Source: CALXVA01 sp964587175 | GTDB lineage: Bacteria > Bacillota > Clostridia > TANB77 > CAG-508 | Assembly: GCA_964587175.1 (NCBI GenBank) | Contig: CAZPKK010000007.1 | Coordinates: 1-36,874, forward strand | Length of the DNA: 36,874 nt | Direction: 5' to 3' | Shown: piece after piece, positions 7,207-15,725 of the stretch | Layout: the number at the start of each line of letters is the position of its first letter | How positions within the stretch are numbered: the stretch's first letter is position 1 | The notes under the pieces: generated by a model | What the model was told of the DNA's origin: nothing | Seen by the model: only the letters and a program-made list of their open reading frames with translations | The model's database searches: none | Position numbers and translations under genes: made by a program

Positions 7207-8721
7207 CTATAAGAAGATTAATAATGTAATTAACATTCCTGTACAGCTTATTATTAATACTACTGCTCTTGTTATCTCTCCTGTTTTTACTGACATTATT
7301 GTCTCTGCTTCTGAGCTGTTGTCTTCTAGATTTGTCTCTTCATAACCTGCTGGTTTCTCTACTTCTGTTAGTCCTACTGTGTTTGTTAATGTTCCAAAAT
7401 TACTACTTCCATTTATCCATTTTAATACTACTGTTAGCTCTTTTCTTTCCTCTGCCTGTAAGCTTACTTCTGCTGTTAAATTTCCGTCTTCTGTCTCTTC
7501 CCATTCGCTTGATGTTCCTCTTGCTATTTCAAAGTATTTTGGTATTGTCTCTACTACTGTTGCACTTCCTTCTATTTGTCCATTGTTTGTTACTAGTATA
7601 CTATATGTTATCTCTACCTCTGTGCTGTTTACCTTGCTTCCTACTACTTCTAGTTTGTTTAGCTTTCCATCTTCTACTTTTTGCTCTTTTCCATCTATTA
7701 CAATTTTCTCTACATTTTTGTCTACTGCTAAGTTAAAGCTTTGTTTCTCATAGTAGTATATTACTTCTATATCCTCTATTGTATTATTACTTATACTTAT
7801 TGTTGCTATTGAATATGGTTCTTCATAATTTGCTTAATGCGTGTCTTGATTTATATAACTTCCATCTAAATATCCTACTAATGTTGATTTTATATATGAA
7901 AGGTTATCAAATTCTTCTCTTTCATAATTTTCTATTATGTATTCATCATCTATTTCTTTTATGTTATATACATATAGTGTAGCATTTGCATTTGTAGCAC
8001 TTGTTTCTACTCTTATGTGTTTTACTGGAATATCATAATAATATGGATTACTTGATGTATATTTACTCCAATCACTTGATGTGAATGTTACTATTAGCTC
8101 ATCTGTTTCATCATCATATATTTTTATCCAACCATCTTCTTTTAATACACTATTTGCTCCTGAAAATCCTATTGCAACATTTGTTGTTATTTCTTCCATG
8201 CTCTCTGAACTTGCATCTGATTTTATGAACTCATCTGATACTTGTTCTTCTTCAGCTTGTGTTTCTTTTAATACTATTCCTGTTGGTTCTCCATCTGTTC
8301 CTGTTGTTGTTTTCCATCTTACTTGATATGTATCTTCTGTTTCTTCTTCACTAACTCCATTATATAGTATTAATGGTTTTTCTTTTGATACTATATATCT
8401 ATATCCTGGTGTTGTTAGGTATTTTCCTACTATTACCTCAACTTTTTCTGCTGTTCCTACTGGATTATCATATGTTACTACTATTGTTGTACTTGCTATA
8501 TTTGACATATATGGATTTGTAAATTCTTCGCTTTCATTGTTATATCCTTCACAATATGCTGTTACTGGCACTCTTATTTCTATTGTGTCTGTTCCTAATG
8601 TTTCATATGTTTCTATTGGGTATGTTACATTTACTGTATACATATTGTATCTATATGATGTACTATATGTGTTTGAATATGCATTACTTGTTACATTACC
8701 ACTTTCATCTACTTTTCCAAT
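7207..8721 (-). pseudogene. Decapitated and nonsense-mutated cell-surface protein gene
   Basis: One minus-strand reading frame runs from 8721 to a TAG at 7207-7209, broken only by an in-frame TAA at 7834-7836. After that stop the same frame continues as ANYEEPYSIATISISNN, then a DUF11-like surface domain with LVTNNGQIEGSATVVETIPK and ELTVVLKWINGSSNFGTL. It ends in a stalk (EVEKPAGYEE) and a membrane helix (VVLIISCTGMLITLLIFL). The upstream part (from IGKVDESGNVTSN) is rich in Thr, Tyr and Val, as in secreted adhesin-type proteins. It has no ribosome binding site or signal peptide: the frame emerges from a GGGACAG inverted repeat at 8722-8775. I infer loss of the 5' portion plus a nonsense mutation. 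The specific adhesin family is not recognised. Codon use is plain low-GC like its neighbours. Confidence 0.75.
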
Positions 8722-8775
8722 TTAGGGACAGGCATTTTCCTCTACTTCTTTCCAAAATAACGTCTGTCCCCAATT
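8722..8775. repeat. GGGACAG/CTGTCCC inverted repeat at the pseudogene breakpoint
   Basis: TTAGGGACAG (8722-8731) faces CTGTCCCCAA (8764-8773), with a smaller inner pairing (ATTTT/AAAAT). It lies between the end of ypeB and the first readable codon of the truncated surface-protein frame. Its layout resembles REP-type palindromes mobilised by Y1 (IS200/RAYT-like) transposases; no such transposase is in the window. Confidence 0.6.
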
Positions 8776-8782
8776 TAAGATA

Positions 8783-10165
8783 TTAATGTGTCAATGTTCC
8801 GTTTGGTGTATTAGTTATTATTAAAACATCTTCTTCCTTGCCTGTTTCAGCATTTACATACACTATAAAGTCTAGTCCTTCATAATTTCCTTCGAATTCC
8901 CAGCACAATACTTCTGTTTTATATTCTGTTGGTACCATTGCTAATTCTTCGCTCTCTATTATGAGCTCATCATTTAAGTTTTTCTTGGCTTCTTCTACTG
9001 TTATATTTGGCTCTTCTAATTCCCTTTCCGTATGAGAATTTAGATACCCAGTAGTCTCAATTCCCAGTATTTCTCCATCATCTAGTGCTACTTTCACTTT
9101 AATTAAATCTGCATACATTATCACATCATCTTGTACATATGCATAATTAATTGTTACAATCCCTCTTTGTTTTAGATAATATGTTTCTTTCATATTGCTA
9201 AAACCTTTTTCTTCTAGATATTGCTTAGCCATCTCATCCGCTTCTTCTTGTGATATTACTTCTGCTGTCACATCTCTATTTTTTTCCATATATATTACAT
9301 GGCCACCTTTTTCTGAGATAGAAACTGTTGCTGTTGTATCATCATTAAAAGTTATCCCGAAATTATATGAATTTATATCTCCTTCGCTTTTTCCATATGA
9401 AGTTACATCTTTTATGTCTTCATTATTAAATAATTCTGTTGCTTTGTTTTTTGCAGTTTCTTCGTCTATGTTTTCTCCAGTTAAGCCAAGTTTTTCTACT
9501 GTTGTTATATGTTCCGAAAAAGCTCCATCATATATTAACCCTGAATATTCATGAAATGCCTGCTCTAAATTATCAAAACTATCTTGCGAAATATTACTCA
9601 CTTGCTGTGCAAATGCCACAGTTCCTTCTTCTGATAATTCTCCCCAGCTTATCCTACCATCATTTAAATCTGCTGATAATTGATTTAATGTGTTTTCTAA
9701 TTCCACACTATATTCATGCAATTCTTTAAGATTATTCATATCATCATCTGTTAATTCTTCATCATTTATTGTCTTTCTAGAAAGTGTATAACTATATTCA
9801 CTTACTTGATTTAAAAATTTAGATGTATTTTCTAACTCATTACTATTTATCGGAAGCTGAGCTAAATATGCCATAGCCAAATTTGCTTCTCTCCATACAT
9901 TTGTCAAATTATCTGCACCACTCTCTGGTGAGCTCGATATTAAAGACTTCGCTAAGTACACTTCTACATTTTGCACATAGTCTACTAACTCATAAAATGC
10001 CATATTATACGCATTTTCAGAAGCTTGTCTATATTCAGTTTGTTTTTTATAAATATAAAGTCCAAGTATTATTATAATTGCAAGCATTACCACGATAATA
10101 CTAAGCATATGCCTATCTTTTAATCTATTTTTCCAATCTATCAATTTATTTTTAACCTTCCCCAC
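8783..10165 (-). CDS. ypeB: Spore germination protein YpeB
   Basis: A 460-residue protein with one N-terminal transmembrane segment (about 20-40). A helical YpeB N-terminal domain (YNMAFYELVDYVQNVEVYLAKSL through the NLEQAFHEYSGLIYDGAFSEH region) leads into tandem PepSY-like repeats. Typical segments are GVTGENIDEET-like GLTGENIDEETAKNKA, ISQEEADEMAKQYLEEKGF and VALDDGEILGIETTGYL. In spores YpeB is needed for stable incorporation of the cortex-lytic enzyme SleB, which breaks cortex peptidoglycan during germination. The GTG start follows GGAAAGGA. In Bacilli sleB lies immediately upstream; here the upstream side is about 450 non-coding bases, so sleB has been lost from this locus or lies elsewhere. 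Downstream is a degraded surface-protein gene. Confidence 0.93.
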   Translation of the reverse strand: MGKVKNKLIDWKNRLKDRHMLSIIVVMLAIIIILGLYIYKKQTEYRQASENAYNMAFYELVDYVQNVEVYLAKSLISSSPESGADNLTNVWREANLAMAYLAQLPINSNELENTSKFLNQVSEYSYTLSRKTINDEELTDDDMNNLKELHEYSVELENTLNQLSADLNDGRISWGELSEEGTVAFAQQVSNISQDSFDNLEQAFHEYSGLIYDGAFSEHITTVEKLGLTGENIDEETAKNKATELFNNEDIKDVTSYGKSEGDINSYNFGITFNDDTTATVSISEKGGHVIYMEKNRDVTAEVISQEEADEMAKQYLEEKGFSNMKETYYLKQRGIVTINYAYVQDDVIMYADLIKVKVALDDGEILGIETTGYLNSHTERELEEPNITVEEAKKNLNDELIIESEELAMVPTEYKTEVLCWEFEGNYEGLDFIVYVNAETGKEEDVLIITNTPNGTLTH

Positions 10166-10339
10166 AAAACCAATCCTTTCCGAGTTTCTAATAATTTATA
10201 TTTTTATTAAACACGTATTATTAAATTAAAAACTATAAATCGTAATTACCTTTTCATATTTTGTGTAAATTTTGTTAAAATATTCTTAAATTTTAGACTT
10301 TTTATAATTTTTATGCTACAATGAATTTGATTTAATATG

Positions 10340-10513
10340 TATAATGTTTTCTTGCTAGTCTTATGTAATCATATATATTAATACTTTCAGGTAGTCTAGT
10401 GTTTTAAAAGCCGCACCATCTTGCCGTTAGATATATTTCCTCTTATCCAAGTTTTCGAAGAGAAAATATATCTAACACGTGGCGCTACATAGAACAAAAT
10501 ATATGTGACATAC
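10340..10513 (+). ncRNA. Candidate structured RNA or 5' leader, unidentified
   Basis: Four pairing blocks are perfectly nested: 10391-10396 with 10507-10513 (GTAGTC/GACATAC, one bulge), 10399-10405 with 10496-10502 (with G-U pairs), 10410-10416 with 10479-10485 (GCCGCAC/GTGGCGC, partly mispaired), and a terminal 10426-10444 with 10458-10476 (18 of 19 pairs, 13-base loop). A TATAAT lies at 10340-10345 with only a weak -35. No T-tract terminator follows, so this may be the leader of the glycosyltransferase gene at 10623. The long rod with internal bubbles recalls 6S RNA, but I cannot confirm that. The rest of 10166-10622 shows no gene. Confidence 0.4.
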
Positions 10514-10622
10514 GGGAATACTTATAGGAATAGATGTATAAAAAATAAAAGCAAGTACATGATAAAACTAAAATGATGCAAACTTTAAACAAAAAAATAA
10601 AATTCTAATAAAAGGGGTTTTT

Positions 10623-11750
10623 ATGGAAAAAATTTTAATACTATACGCAGCATATGGTGGTGGTCATTATTCTGCCGCTAATTCTATAAAAAAATATTTA
10701 GATGATAATTACGAAGTAGAAACAGAAATTATTGACTGTATTGAATATGTCAATAAGACATTAAATAAAGTTACGACTGGTGCATATAAAGGAATGGCAA
10801 AAAAAGCACCAAATTTATGGGGAAGCATTTATATGCATTCTCAAAAAGGTTTACTTAGTCATATTAGTTCTGGTACCAATAAAATAATGGCTAAAAAGCT
10901 AAATCGTTTAGTTAAAGAGAAAAATCCTGATTTAGTAATATCTACTCATCCTTTTAGTGGCCAAATGATAAGTTACTTACGAAAAAAAGGAAAGATAAAT
11001 TGTAAATTGGTTACTGTTCTTACTGACTTTGCACCTCATGATCAATGGCTTATTGGTCACGAATACACAGACGCATTTTTTGTAGCAAATAATAAAATGG
11101 GAAAATATTTATGTGATTATGGTATAGAACCTCAAAAAGTACATGTTACAGGAATTCCTTTGTCAAATAAATTTTCAAATACATTTGATAAAAAAAGTAT
11201 TTATAATGAATTTGAATTAGATGAATCTAAACCAGTAATTTTGCTCTTTGGCGGAGGAGAATTTGGGCTAGGCAAAGAAAAAACACTTCAAGTCTTGGAA
11301 GCCCTTATTAATAACTTAGCCAATTATCAAATTATTGCCATTTCTGGTAAAAATCCTAAAATGAATTTAAGTTTTAAGGATATAGTTGAAATCACAAATT
11401 CACAAGATAGGGTTAAAGTTTTTGATTACACAAATAAAGTTGCAGAATTAATGGCTATTTCCACAATTGTTGTAACAAAACCAGGTGGGCTTACTACAAG
11501 TGAAAGTTTAGCTTCAAACTTACCATTATTAATTATTAACCCAATACCTGGTCAAGAAGAAGAAAATGCTGAATATTTGGAGTCACATGGAGTAGCTGTA
11601 TGGATAAGAAAAAAAGATGACCCTAATAAAGTAATACAAGAATTATTTAATAATCCCCAAAACCTTGAAGAGATGAGAGAAAAAACAAAATCTCTTGCAA
11701 AAAAGAATTCTACAAAAGACATTTGTGAGATTATTATTAATTTGATATAA
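10623..11750 (+). CDS. UgtP/MGDG-synthase-type processive diacylglycerol glycosyltransferase
   Basis: A 375-residue GT-B fold glycosyltransferase of family GT28, in the monogalactosyldiacylglycerol synthase/UgtP group. The N-terminal glycine-rich entry is ILYAAYGGGHYSAANSI (residues 5-21). VISTHPFSGQMISYL and VTVLTDFAPHDQWLI complete the acceptor domain. The C-terminal donor domain shows ILLFGGGEFGLGKEKT, the nucleotide-sugar signature VVTKPGGLTTSESLAS and PIPGQEEENAEYL. Such enzymes move glucose or galactose from UDP-sugar onto diacylglycerol at the inner membrane face. GalU and phosphoglucomutase, which make UDP-glucose, are about 10 kb away. AAAAGGGG precedes the ATG. Its stop codon lies in the left edge of repeat copy B. 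The exact sugar is not readable. Confidence 0.88.
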   Translation: MEKILILYAAYGGGHYSAANSIKKYLDDNYEVETEIIDCIEYVNKTLNKVTTGAYKGMAKKAPNLWGSIYMHSQKGLLSHISSGTNKIMAKKLNRLVKEKNPDLVISTHPFSGQMISYLRKKGKINCKLVTVLTDFAPHDQWLIGHEYTDAFFVANNKMGKYLCDYGIEPQKVHVTGIPLSNKFSNTFDKKSIYNEFELDESKPVILLFGGGEFGLGKEKTLQVLEALINNLANYQIIAISGKNPKMNLSFKDIVEITNSQDRVKVFDYTNKVAELMAISTIVVTKPGGLTTSESLASNLPLLIINPIPGQEEENAEYLESHGVAVWIRKKDDPNKVIQELFNNPQNLEEMREKTKSLAKKNSTKDICEIIINLI

Positions 11751-11857
11751 GAAAAGTGGCTTCGCCTTTTGTAGCGTTTCGCTTCGCAAATACGCACAGT
11801 CCGAGGAAACTTAACCTTGTTATATAGTAAAAATATTCGATTCTTCCTATACAATAA
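11742..11857 (+). repeat. Interspersed repeat element, copy B
   Basis: TTGATATAAGAAAAGTGG at the left matches the left part of copy C (TTATATAAGAAAAGTGG). The shared inner block TTCGCTTCGCAAATACGCACAGTCC, AACTTAACCTTGTTATATAG follows, then TTCCTATACAATAA at the right. The element overlaps the last codons and TAA of the glycosyltransferase gene, so the insertion or its remnant now provides the stop. Confidence 0.65.
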
Positions 11858-11977
11858 AACAAGTGGGACAGTCCTTTGCTTCGTTTTTGCAACACAATAG
11901 AAAGATTAATAAAAATTTTTTTATTAATCTTTCTATGAGAATAGCACAGAACTTATTAAGGAATGTCCTACTTGTTT
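11857..11977. repeat. Nested palindromes between the glycosyltransferase gene and recR
   Basis: The outer arms 11857-11876 (AAACAAGTGGGACAGTCCTT) and 11958-11977 are nearly complementary. Inside is a perfect 19-base-pair palindrome, 11897-11915 with 11918-11936, with a two-base loop. The outer arm reaches the recR stop codon, and its distal side on the minus strand runs into TTGTTTTATTG. The whole probably acts as a terminator region for the dnaX-ebfC-recR transcript and contains GGGACAG like other hairpins here. Confidence 0.7.
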
Positions 11978-12576
11978 CACAATTCTCTTCTTCCCTCTAA
12001 AGCCTTAGATAGAGTTACTTCGTCTGTATATTCCAAATCTCCACCAACAGGTATTCCATGTGCTATTCTAGTAACTTTAATTCCCATTGGTTTCACAAGC
12101 TTAGAAATATACATGGCCGTTGCTTCTCCTTCTACTCTAGGATTTGTAGCCAATATAATTTCTTTAACATTTCCTTCCATAATTCTAGAAAGAAGTTCCT
12201 TTATTCTTATATCATCTGGACCTACTCCATTCATTGGAGATATAGTTCCATGAAGTACATGATATACACCTTTAAATTCATGTGTTCTTTCCATTGCTAC
12301 AACATCCTTTACGTCTTCCACAACGCAAATCGTGGAATTGTCCCTTTTAGAATTTGCGCAAATCTCACATGGATCCGTATCTGATATATTAAAACATTTT
12401 GAGCAATATTTTAAATTTTGTTTTGCATTTTGTATTGCTAAAATAAATTCATCTGTTTCTTCCTTGCTTGCATTTAACACATAAAAAGCAAGTCTTGCTG
12501 CTGTTTTACTTCCTATGCTAGGCAATTTTTCAAATGCTTCTATTAATTTCTCTATTGATGGTGAATAATACGACAT
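11977..12576 (-). CDS. recR: Recombination mediator RecR
   Basis: A 199-residue RecR, the usual length. It shows the N-terminal helix-hairpin-helix (FEKLPSIGSKTAARLAFYVL), a four-cysteine zinc finger (CSKCFNISDTDPCEIC), a Toprim domain starting ICVVEDVKDVVAMERT and the conserved HGTISPMNGVGPDDI. It ends with ATNPRVEGEATAMYI and VTRIAHGIPVGGDLEYTDE. RecR works with RecO and RecF to load RecA on single-stranded DNA. It follows ebfC by 15 bases, in the conserved Firmicutes order dnaX-ebfC-recR, and has AGAAGGGA as ribosome binding site. Confidence 0.97.
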   Translation of the reverse strand: MSYYSPSIEKLIEAFEKLPSIGSKTAARLAFYVLNASKEETDEFILAIQNAKQNLKYCSKCFNISDTDPCEICANSKRDNSTICVVEDVKDVVAMERTHEFKGVYHVLHGTISPMNGVGPDDIRIKELLSRIMEGNVKEIILATNPRVEGEATAMYISKLVKPMGIKVTRIAHGIPVGGDLEYTDEVTLSKALEGRREL

Positions 12577-12591
12577 AATTTTCCCTTCTTC

Positions 12592-12933
12592 TTACATTAA
12601 GCCCGGTATATTATATTTTCCAAGTGATGCAGCCTGCTCGGTATCTACTTTTCTTAAAGCCTCATTTACAGAGCTTATTATCAAATCTTGCAACATTTCT
12701 ACATCTTCTGGGTCAATAACTTCCTTTTGTATCTTTATTTCTTTTAATTCCTTATTTCCAGATACTTTCACATACACAGCCCCACCACCTGCTGTTGCCT
12801 CAAAATCTTTTGCAGCAAGTTCCTCTTGTGATTTTTCCATGTCTGATTGCATTTTTTTTGCTTCTTTCATTAATTGATTTATGTTCATTCCACCAAAATT
12901 TCCCATTCCTGGGAAACCACCTCTTTTTGCCAT
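12592..12933 (-). CDS. ebfC: YbaB/EbfC nucleoid-associated protein
   Basis: A 113-residue YbaB/EbfC protein. It has a Gly/Met-rich N terminus (FPGMGNFGGMNINQLMKEAKKMQ), a helix continuing to EELAAKDFEATAGGGAVYVKVSGN, the strand KEIKIQKEVIDPEDVEMLQDLI and a C-terminal helix ending SLGKYNIPGLM. These are small dimeric DNA-binding proteins of the nucleoid. It sits between dnaX and recR as in most Firmicutes and has AAAGGATG before the ATG. Likely part of a three-gene operon. Confidence 0.95.
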   Translation of the reverse strand: MAKRGGFPGMGNFGGMNINQLMKEAKKMQSDMEKSQEELAAKDFEATAGGGAVYVKVSGNKELKEIKIQKEVIDPEDVEMLQDLIISSVNEALRKVDTEQAASLGKYNIPGLM

Positions 12934-12986
12934 TTTATATCATCCTTTCTTTATTTATTACCTTGAGAATAAGTATTATCTCAAAA

Positions 12987-14597
12987 CTATTCTACTATAT
13001 TTATTGGAATATCTAAGTCCGTTGCCATCATTTCTATAGGGCTATTACCCGCTTCTTTTTTAGGCAAAGAATCTATGTTTTCTATAATGCGTACTTTCAT
13101 ATCTTTTCCATATTCCATAGAAATTGTTTTTGAAATTTCATTTATATTTTCTGGTCTTTCTAAAATTGATTTTCCAAAAGTATTAATTCCTTCTGGAAAG
13201 CTGATTCCAATAGTCATATCATTTAGTTCAATTGCTTTTACTTTTAATAAATTAGAATAAATCATTATTTTTCCATTTTGTCTTAATTCATTTAATACAT
13301 TTTTCCAACCTTTTGCCTCTCCATATGATGAAATTGCTTGTGCTAAATTTTTGTTTTCACTTTTTGCATTTTCCTTACTATCAGCTGCTTTTTTGCCAGA
13401 AAGGTTTTTATTTTTTTTAGAGATATCCACAGCATCTTTATTGATTGTGCTTCTTTTTTCCACATTTTCCACATTGCCGTTGTTGTTTTTTTCAAGATTT
13501 TCGGTAGATATTTCTATTACATTTTGGTTACATAATTTTATTATTTCAACTTGAAATAATATGTTTTTTTGAGATGACCATTTCATGTCATTTTCTAATT
13601 TCGATAAATCTGTAATTATATATAAAAGCCTTTCTTTGCTTACGCCTTCTGCTAACTTTCTTATTTCTTCCTTTTCGTCATTACTATATATTTCTAAATT
13701 TCCTGTTGCTTTAAAAACCAAAATATCTTTTACATATTTAATAATCTCCCATAGAAAATTATTTAAATCTTTTCCCTCATTTAAAACGTCATCAACTGAT
13801 TTAATAGCTTTCTCAACATTATATTCTAAAAATGATTTTACAACAGCATGAATATATGCTAACTTAGGTATTCCAACTAAATCTTTTATTTTGTCCACAT
13901 CAATATTCACTTCACCATCTTGCAAACATCTTTCTAATATACTTAAAGCATCCCTCATTGCTCCTTCTGACAAAGATGCAATTAAGCTTAATGCCTCTTC
14001 AGTAATTTGTATACCACTTTCTTTTACTACATATTTCAATCTTTTTACTATGTCACTGTTTGGTATTTTTTTGAAATCAAATCTCTGACATCTAGAAAGT
14101 ATAGTTGCTGGTAGTCTTTGTGGTTCAGTTGTTGCTAAGATAAATTTTACATGCTCAGGTGGTTCTTCTAATGTTTTTAATAAAGCATTAAAAGCACCAG
14201 TAGATAACATATGCACCTCATCTATTATATATACTCTATATTTTGCAAGTGTCGGAAGAAAATTTACTTCTTCTCTTATAGAACGAATATCCTCAACACT
14301 ATTATTAGATGCAGCATCCATTTCTACTATATCTGTAAGCGAACCAGTTAGTGCTGCTTTGCAAATTTCACATTCATTACATGGTTCTCCATCTTGCGGA
14401 TTTAAGCAATTCACAGCTCTTGCTAAAACTTTTGCTGCTGAAGTTTTTCCAGTGCCTCTTCCCCCATTAAAAAGATATGCATGCCCCACTCTTCCAGCAA
14501 TAATTTGATTCTTAAGTGTTCTTGTAATATGGTCTTGCCCTACAATTTCATCAAACCTTAAAGGCCTAAATTTCCTATATAACGCTGTATACGACAA
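12987..14597 (-). CDS. dnaX: DNA polymerase III subunits gamma/tau
   Basis: A 536-residue clamp-loader ATPase of the replisome. Walker A is GGRGTGKTSAAK near residue 45. The zinc-binding cysteines are in CLNPQDGEPCNECEIC. Walker B is IIDEVHMLS near 120, followed by FNALLKTLEEPPEHVKFILATTEP and the sensor/arginine-finger motif SRCQRFDF. The C-terminal third is poorly conserved and Asn/Lys-rich, as expected for the tau extension. I saw no clear slippery site for a shorter gamma form. The TTG start has GAGGGTGATATAGA before it. The SRP RNA gene lies just upstream on the same strand. Confidence 0.96.
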   Translation of the reverse strand: MSYTALYRKFRPLRFDEIVGQDHITRTLKNQIIAGRVGHAYLFNGGRGTGKTSAAKVLARAVNCLNPQDGEPCNECEICKAALTGSLTDIVEMDAASNNSVEDIRSIREEVNFLPTLAKYRVYIIDEVHMLSTGAFNALLKTLEEPPEHVKFILATTEPQRLPATILSRCQRFDFKKIPNSDIVKRLKYVVKESGIQITEEALSLIASLSEGAMRDALSILERCLQDGEVNIDVDKIKDLVGIPKLAYIHAVVKSFLEYNVEKAIKSVDDVLNEGKDLNNFLWEIIKYVKDILVFKATGNLEIYSNDEKEEIRKLAEGVSKERLLYIITDLSKLENDMKWSSQKNILFQVEIIKLCNQNVIEISTENLEKNNNGNVENVEKRSTINKDAVDISKKNKNLSGKKAADSKENAKSENKNLAQAISSYGEAKGWKNVLNELRQNGKIMIYSNLLKVKAIELNDMTIGISFPEGINTFGKSILERPENINEISKTISMEYGKDMKVRIIENIDSLPKKEAGNSPIEMMATDLDIPINIVE

Positions 14598-14626
14598 TCT
14601 ATATCACCCTCTATCTTTAAAAAATG

Positions 14627-14763
14627 GTGTGAGCAATTTAATTACTCTATGGAAGTTTCCACACAAGAATTACTGCTTATTGCTGCTTCCTTCCGGACCT
14701 GACAAGGTTCACAGATTCTTGTTGGTCCCCTCCATACAATAATTAAATGACCCATACCATTTG
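14627..14763 (-). ncRNA. ffs: Signal recognition particle RNA (4.5S/scRNA)
   Basis: The minus strand contains CAGGTCCGGAAGGAAGCAGC, the universally conserved SRP RNA apical (domain IV) signature that binds Ffh. Its flanks form a long hairpin: TTTAATTA and TATGGA on the 5' side pair with TCCATA and TAATTAAA on the 3' side, and AATGG with CCATT closes the ends. A consensus promoter lies immediately upstream and CCATTTTTT ends the RNA. At about 137 bases it is longer than the E. coli form and shorter than the B. subtilis form. The position upstream of dnaX is the conserved one. Confidence 0.96.
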
Positions 14764-14764
14764 T

Positions 14765-14793
14765 ATTATATACTTTTTTAGTTAATTTATCAA
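14765..14793 (-). promoter_or_regulatory. SigA-type promoter of the SRP RNA gene
   Basis: On the minus strand TTGATA (14788-14793) and TATAAT (14765-14770) are spaced by 17 bases, just before the first paired base of the RNA. Confidence 0.85.
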
Positions 14794-14827
14794 TACATTT
14801 CATGAAGTTTTTCTGATGGGTAATAAA

Positions 14828-15568
14828 CTATTCTCTCTTAAATACCACATCACTCATATCTGTTTCTTCTATACTAGATGTTCCTTCTTCTACTATATTT
14901 CCACATGGTAATTCCATATTTAGGTTTGCTCTATAGCTGCAATTATCCACAGTTATTACCAAATCAAAAGATACATCAAAAACGATTTCTTCTTCTGTTA
15001 TTCCTATATTATTAAGTAAGGTTCCATCATGAATAATTTCATCTTCTTCATCAGAAGCATACTCTCCAAGTCCAGTATTACAAAAACGGATAAGCAGACT
15101 TCCTCCATTACTTCCAATTTCTAATGTTTGAGTATTACTTACTTCAGCTCCAGTATATTTTAAACTATCACCTACTATATAGTTCTCATCATAACTAAAA
15201 ATCCTCCCTTCAAGACTGTTCGGCATATATGCCTTTACTTCTCCCACTGATGGAATTTTAGTTATATTTATATTTTCTATACTTACGGATTTAATTGTTC
15301 TTTCTTCTCCTTTGTAGTTTTCATTTTTATCTATATATATGTACAAATCATTATTTTGATATATATTAAAATTCCATTTTGATTCTCCTTCTGTTTCAAC
15401 TCCCTCTGCTGTACTCACAATAATCATTTTTGAGAGAGTAAAAGGCATATTCTTATCTCCCTCTACTTGGTAACGAATCATAATAGCTATAACTAATATT
15501 ATTATAATTGCAAGTATTGTAACTGCTATACACAGCTTTATTGTTTGATTTTTCCTTTCTTTATCCAC
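14828..15568 (-). CDS. Membrane-anchored protein of unknown function
   Basis: A 246-residue protein that I do not recognise. Residues 11-31 form a hydrophobic helix (IKLCIAVTILAIIIILVIAI) after a short positive N terminus, so the rest should lie outside the cell. The outer part is a mixed, beta-rich and acidic domain (for example KWNFNIYQNNDLYIYID and LEIGSNGGSLLIRFCNTGLGEYAS), with two further cysteines near the C terminus (DNCSY, LPCGN). A GTG start follows GGAGG. It lies between tRNA-Ser and the SRP RNA gene, on the same strand, and has no obvious partner there. It looks intact and expressed, judging by its ribosome binding site. Confidence 0.7.
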   Translation of the reverse strand: MDKERKNQTIKLCIAVTILAIIIILVIAIMIRYQVEGDKNMPFTLSKMIIVSTAEGVETEGESKWNFNIYQNNDLYIYIDKNENYKGEERTIKSVSIENINITKIPSVGEVKAYMPNSLEGRIFSYDENYIVGDSLKYTGAEVSNTQTLEIGSNGGSLLIRFCNTGLGEYASDEEDEIIHDGTLLNNIGITEEEIVFDVSFDLVITVDNCSYRANLNMELPCGNIVEEGTSSIEETDMSDVVFKRE

Positions 15569-15629
15569 TTTTATAATCCTCCATTTGTTTTTAATTTATT
15601 ATATTAATGATTTTAATTCTCGTAAAAAT

Positions 15630-15723
15630 TGGCGGAGTGGGTGGGATTCGAACCCACGTGGCATGCAAGACATGCCTAACTGATTTCGAGTCAGCCTCGT
15701 TATGACCACTTCGATACCACTCC
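15630..15723 (-). tRNA. tRNA-Ser (CGA anticodon)
   Basis: The 94-base minus-strand gene starts GGAGTGGTATCGAAGTGG and ends CCACTCCGCCA with CCA encoded. The anticodon loop CTCGAAA gives CGA, reading UCG. The long variable arm (GGCATGTCTTGCATGCC) is the class II mark of tRNA-Ser. Its 5' end is only two bases from the stop codon of the upstream gene at 15726, so both are probably made as one transcript and separated by RNase P. Confidence 0.97.
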
Positions 15724-15725
15724 AT

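Noticed and set aside
7269..7753. Open frames on the plus strand rich in Leu, Ser and Val (also 7779-7982 and 8537-8786)
   Set aside because: They are antisense shadows of the surface-protein pseudogene on the minus strand, with very skewed composition and no ribosome binding sites.
7834..7836. Stop-codon reassignment or read-through at TAA
   Set aside because: All other genes here use TAA as a normal stop, and the same frame also lacks a 5' end, so decay explains it better.
11552..11854. A 100-codon minus-strand frame across the end of the glycosyltransferase gene
   Set aside because: It overlaps the conserved C-terminal coding region and repeat copy B on the opposite strand and has no family signal.
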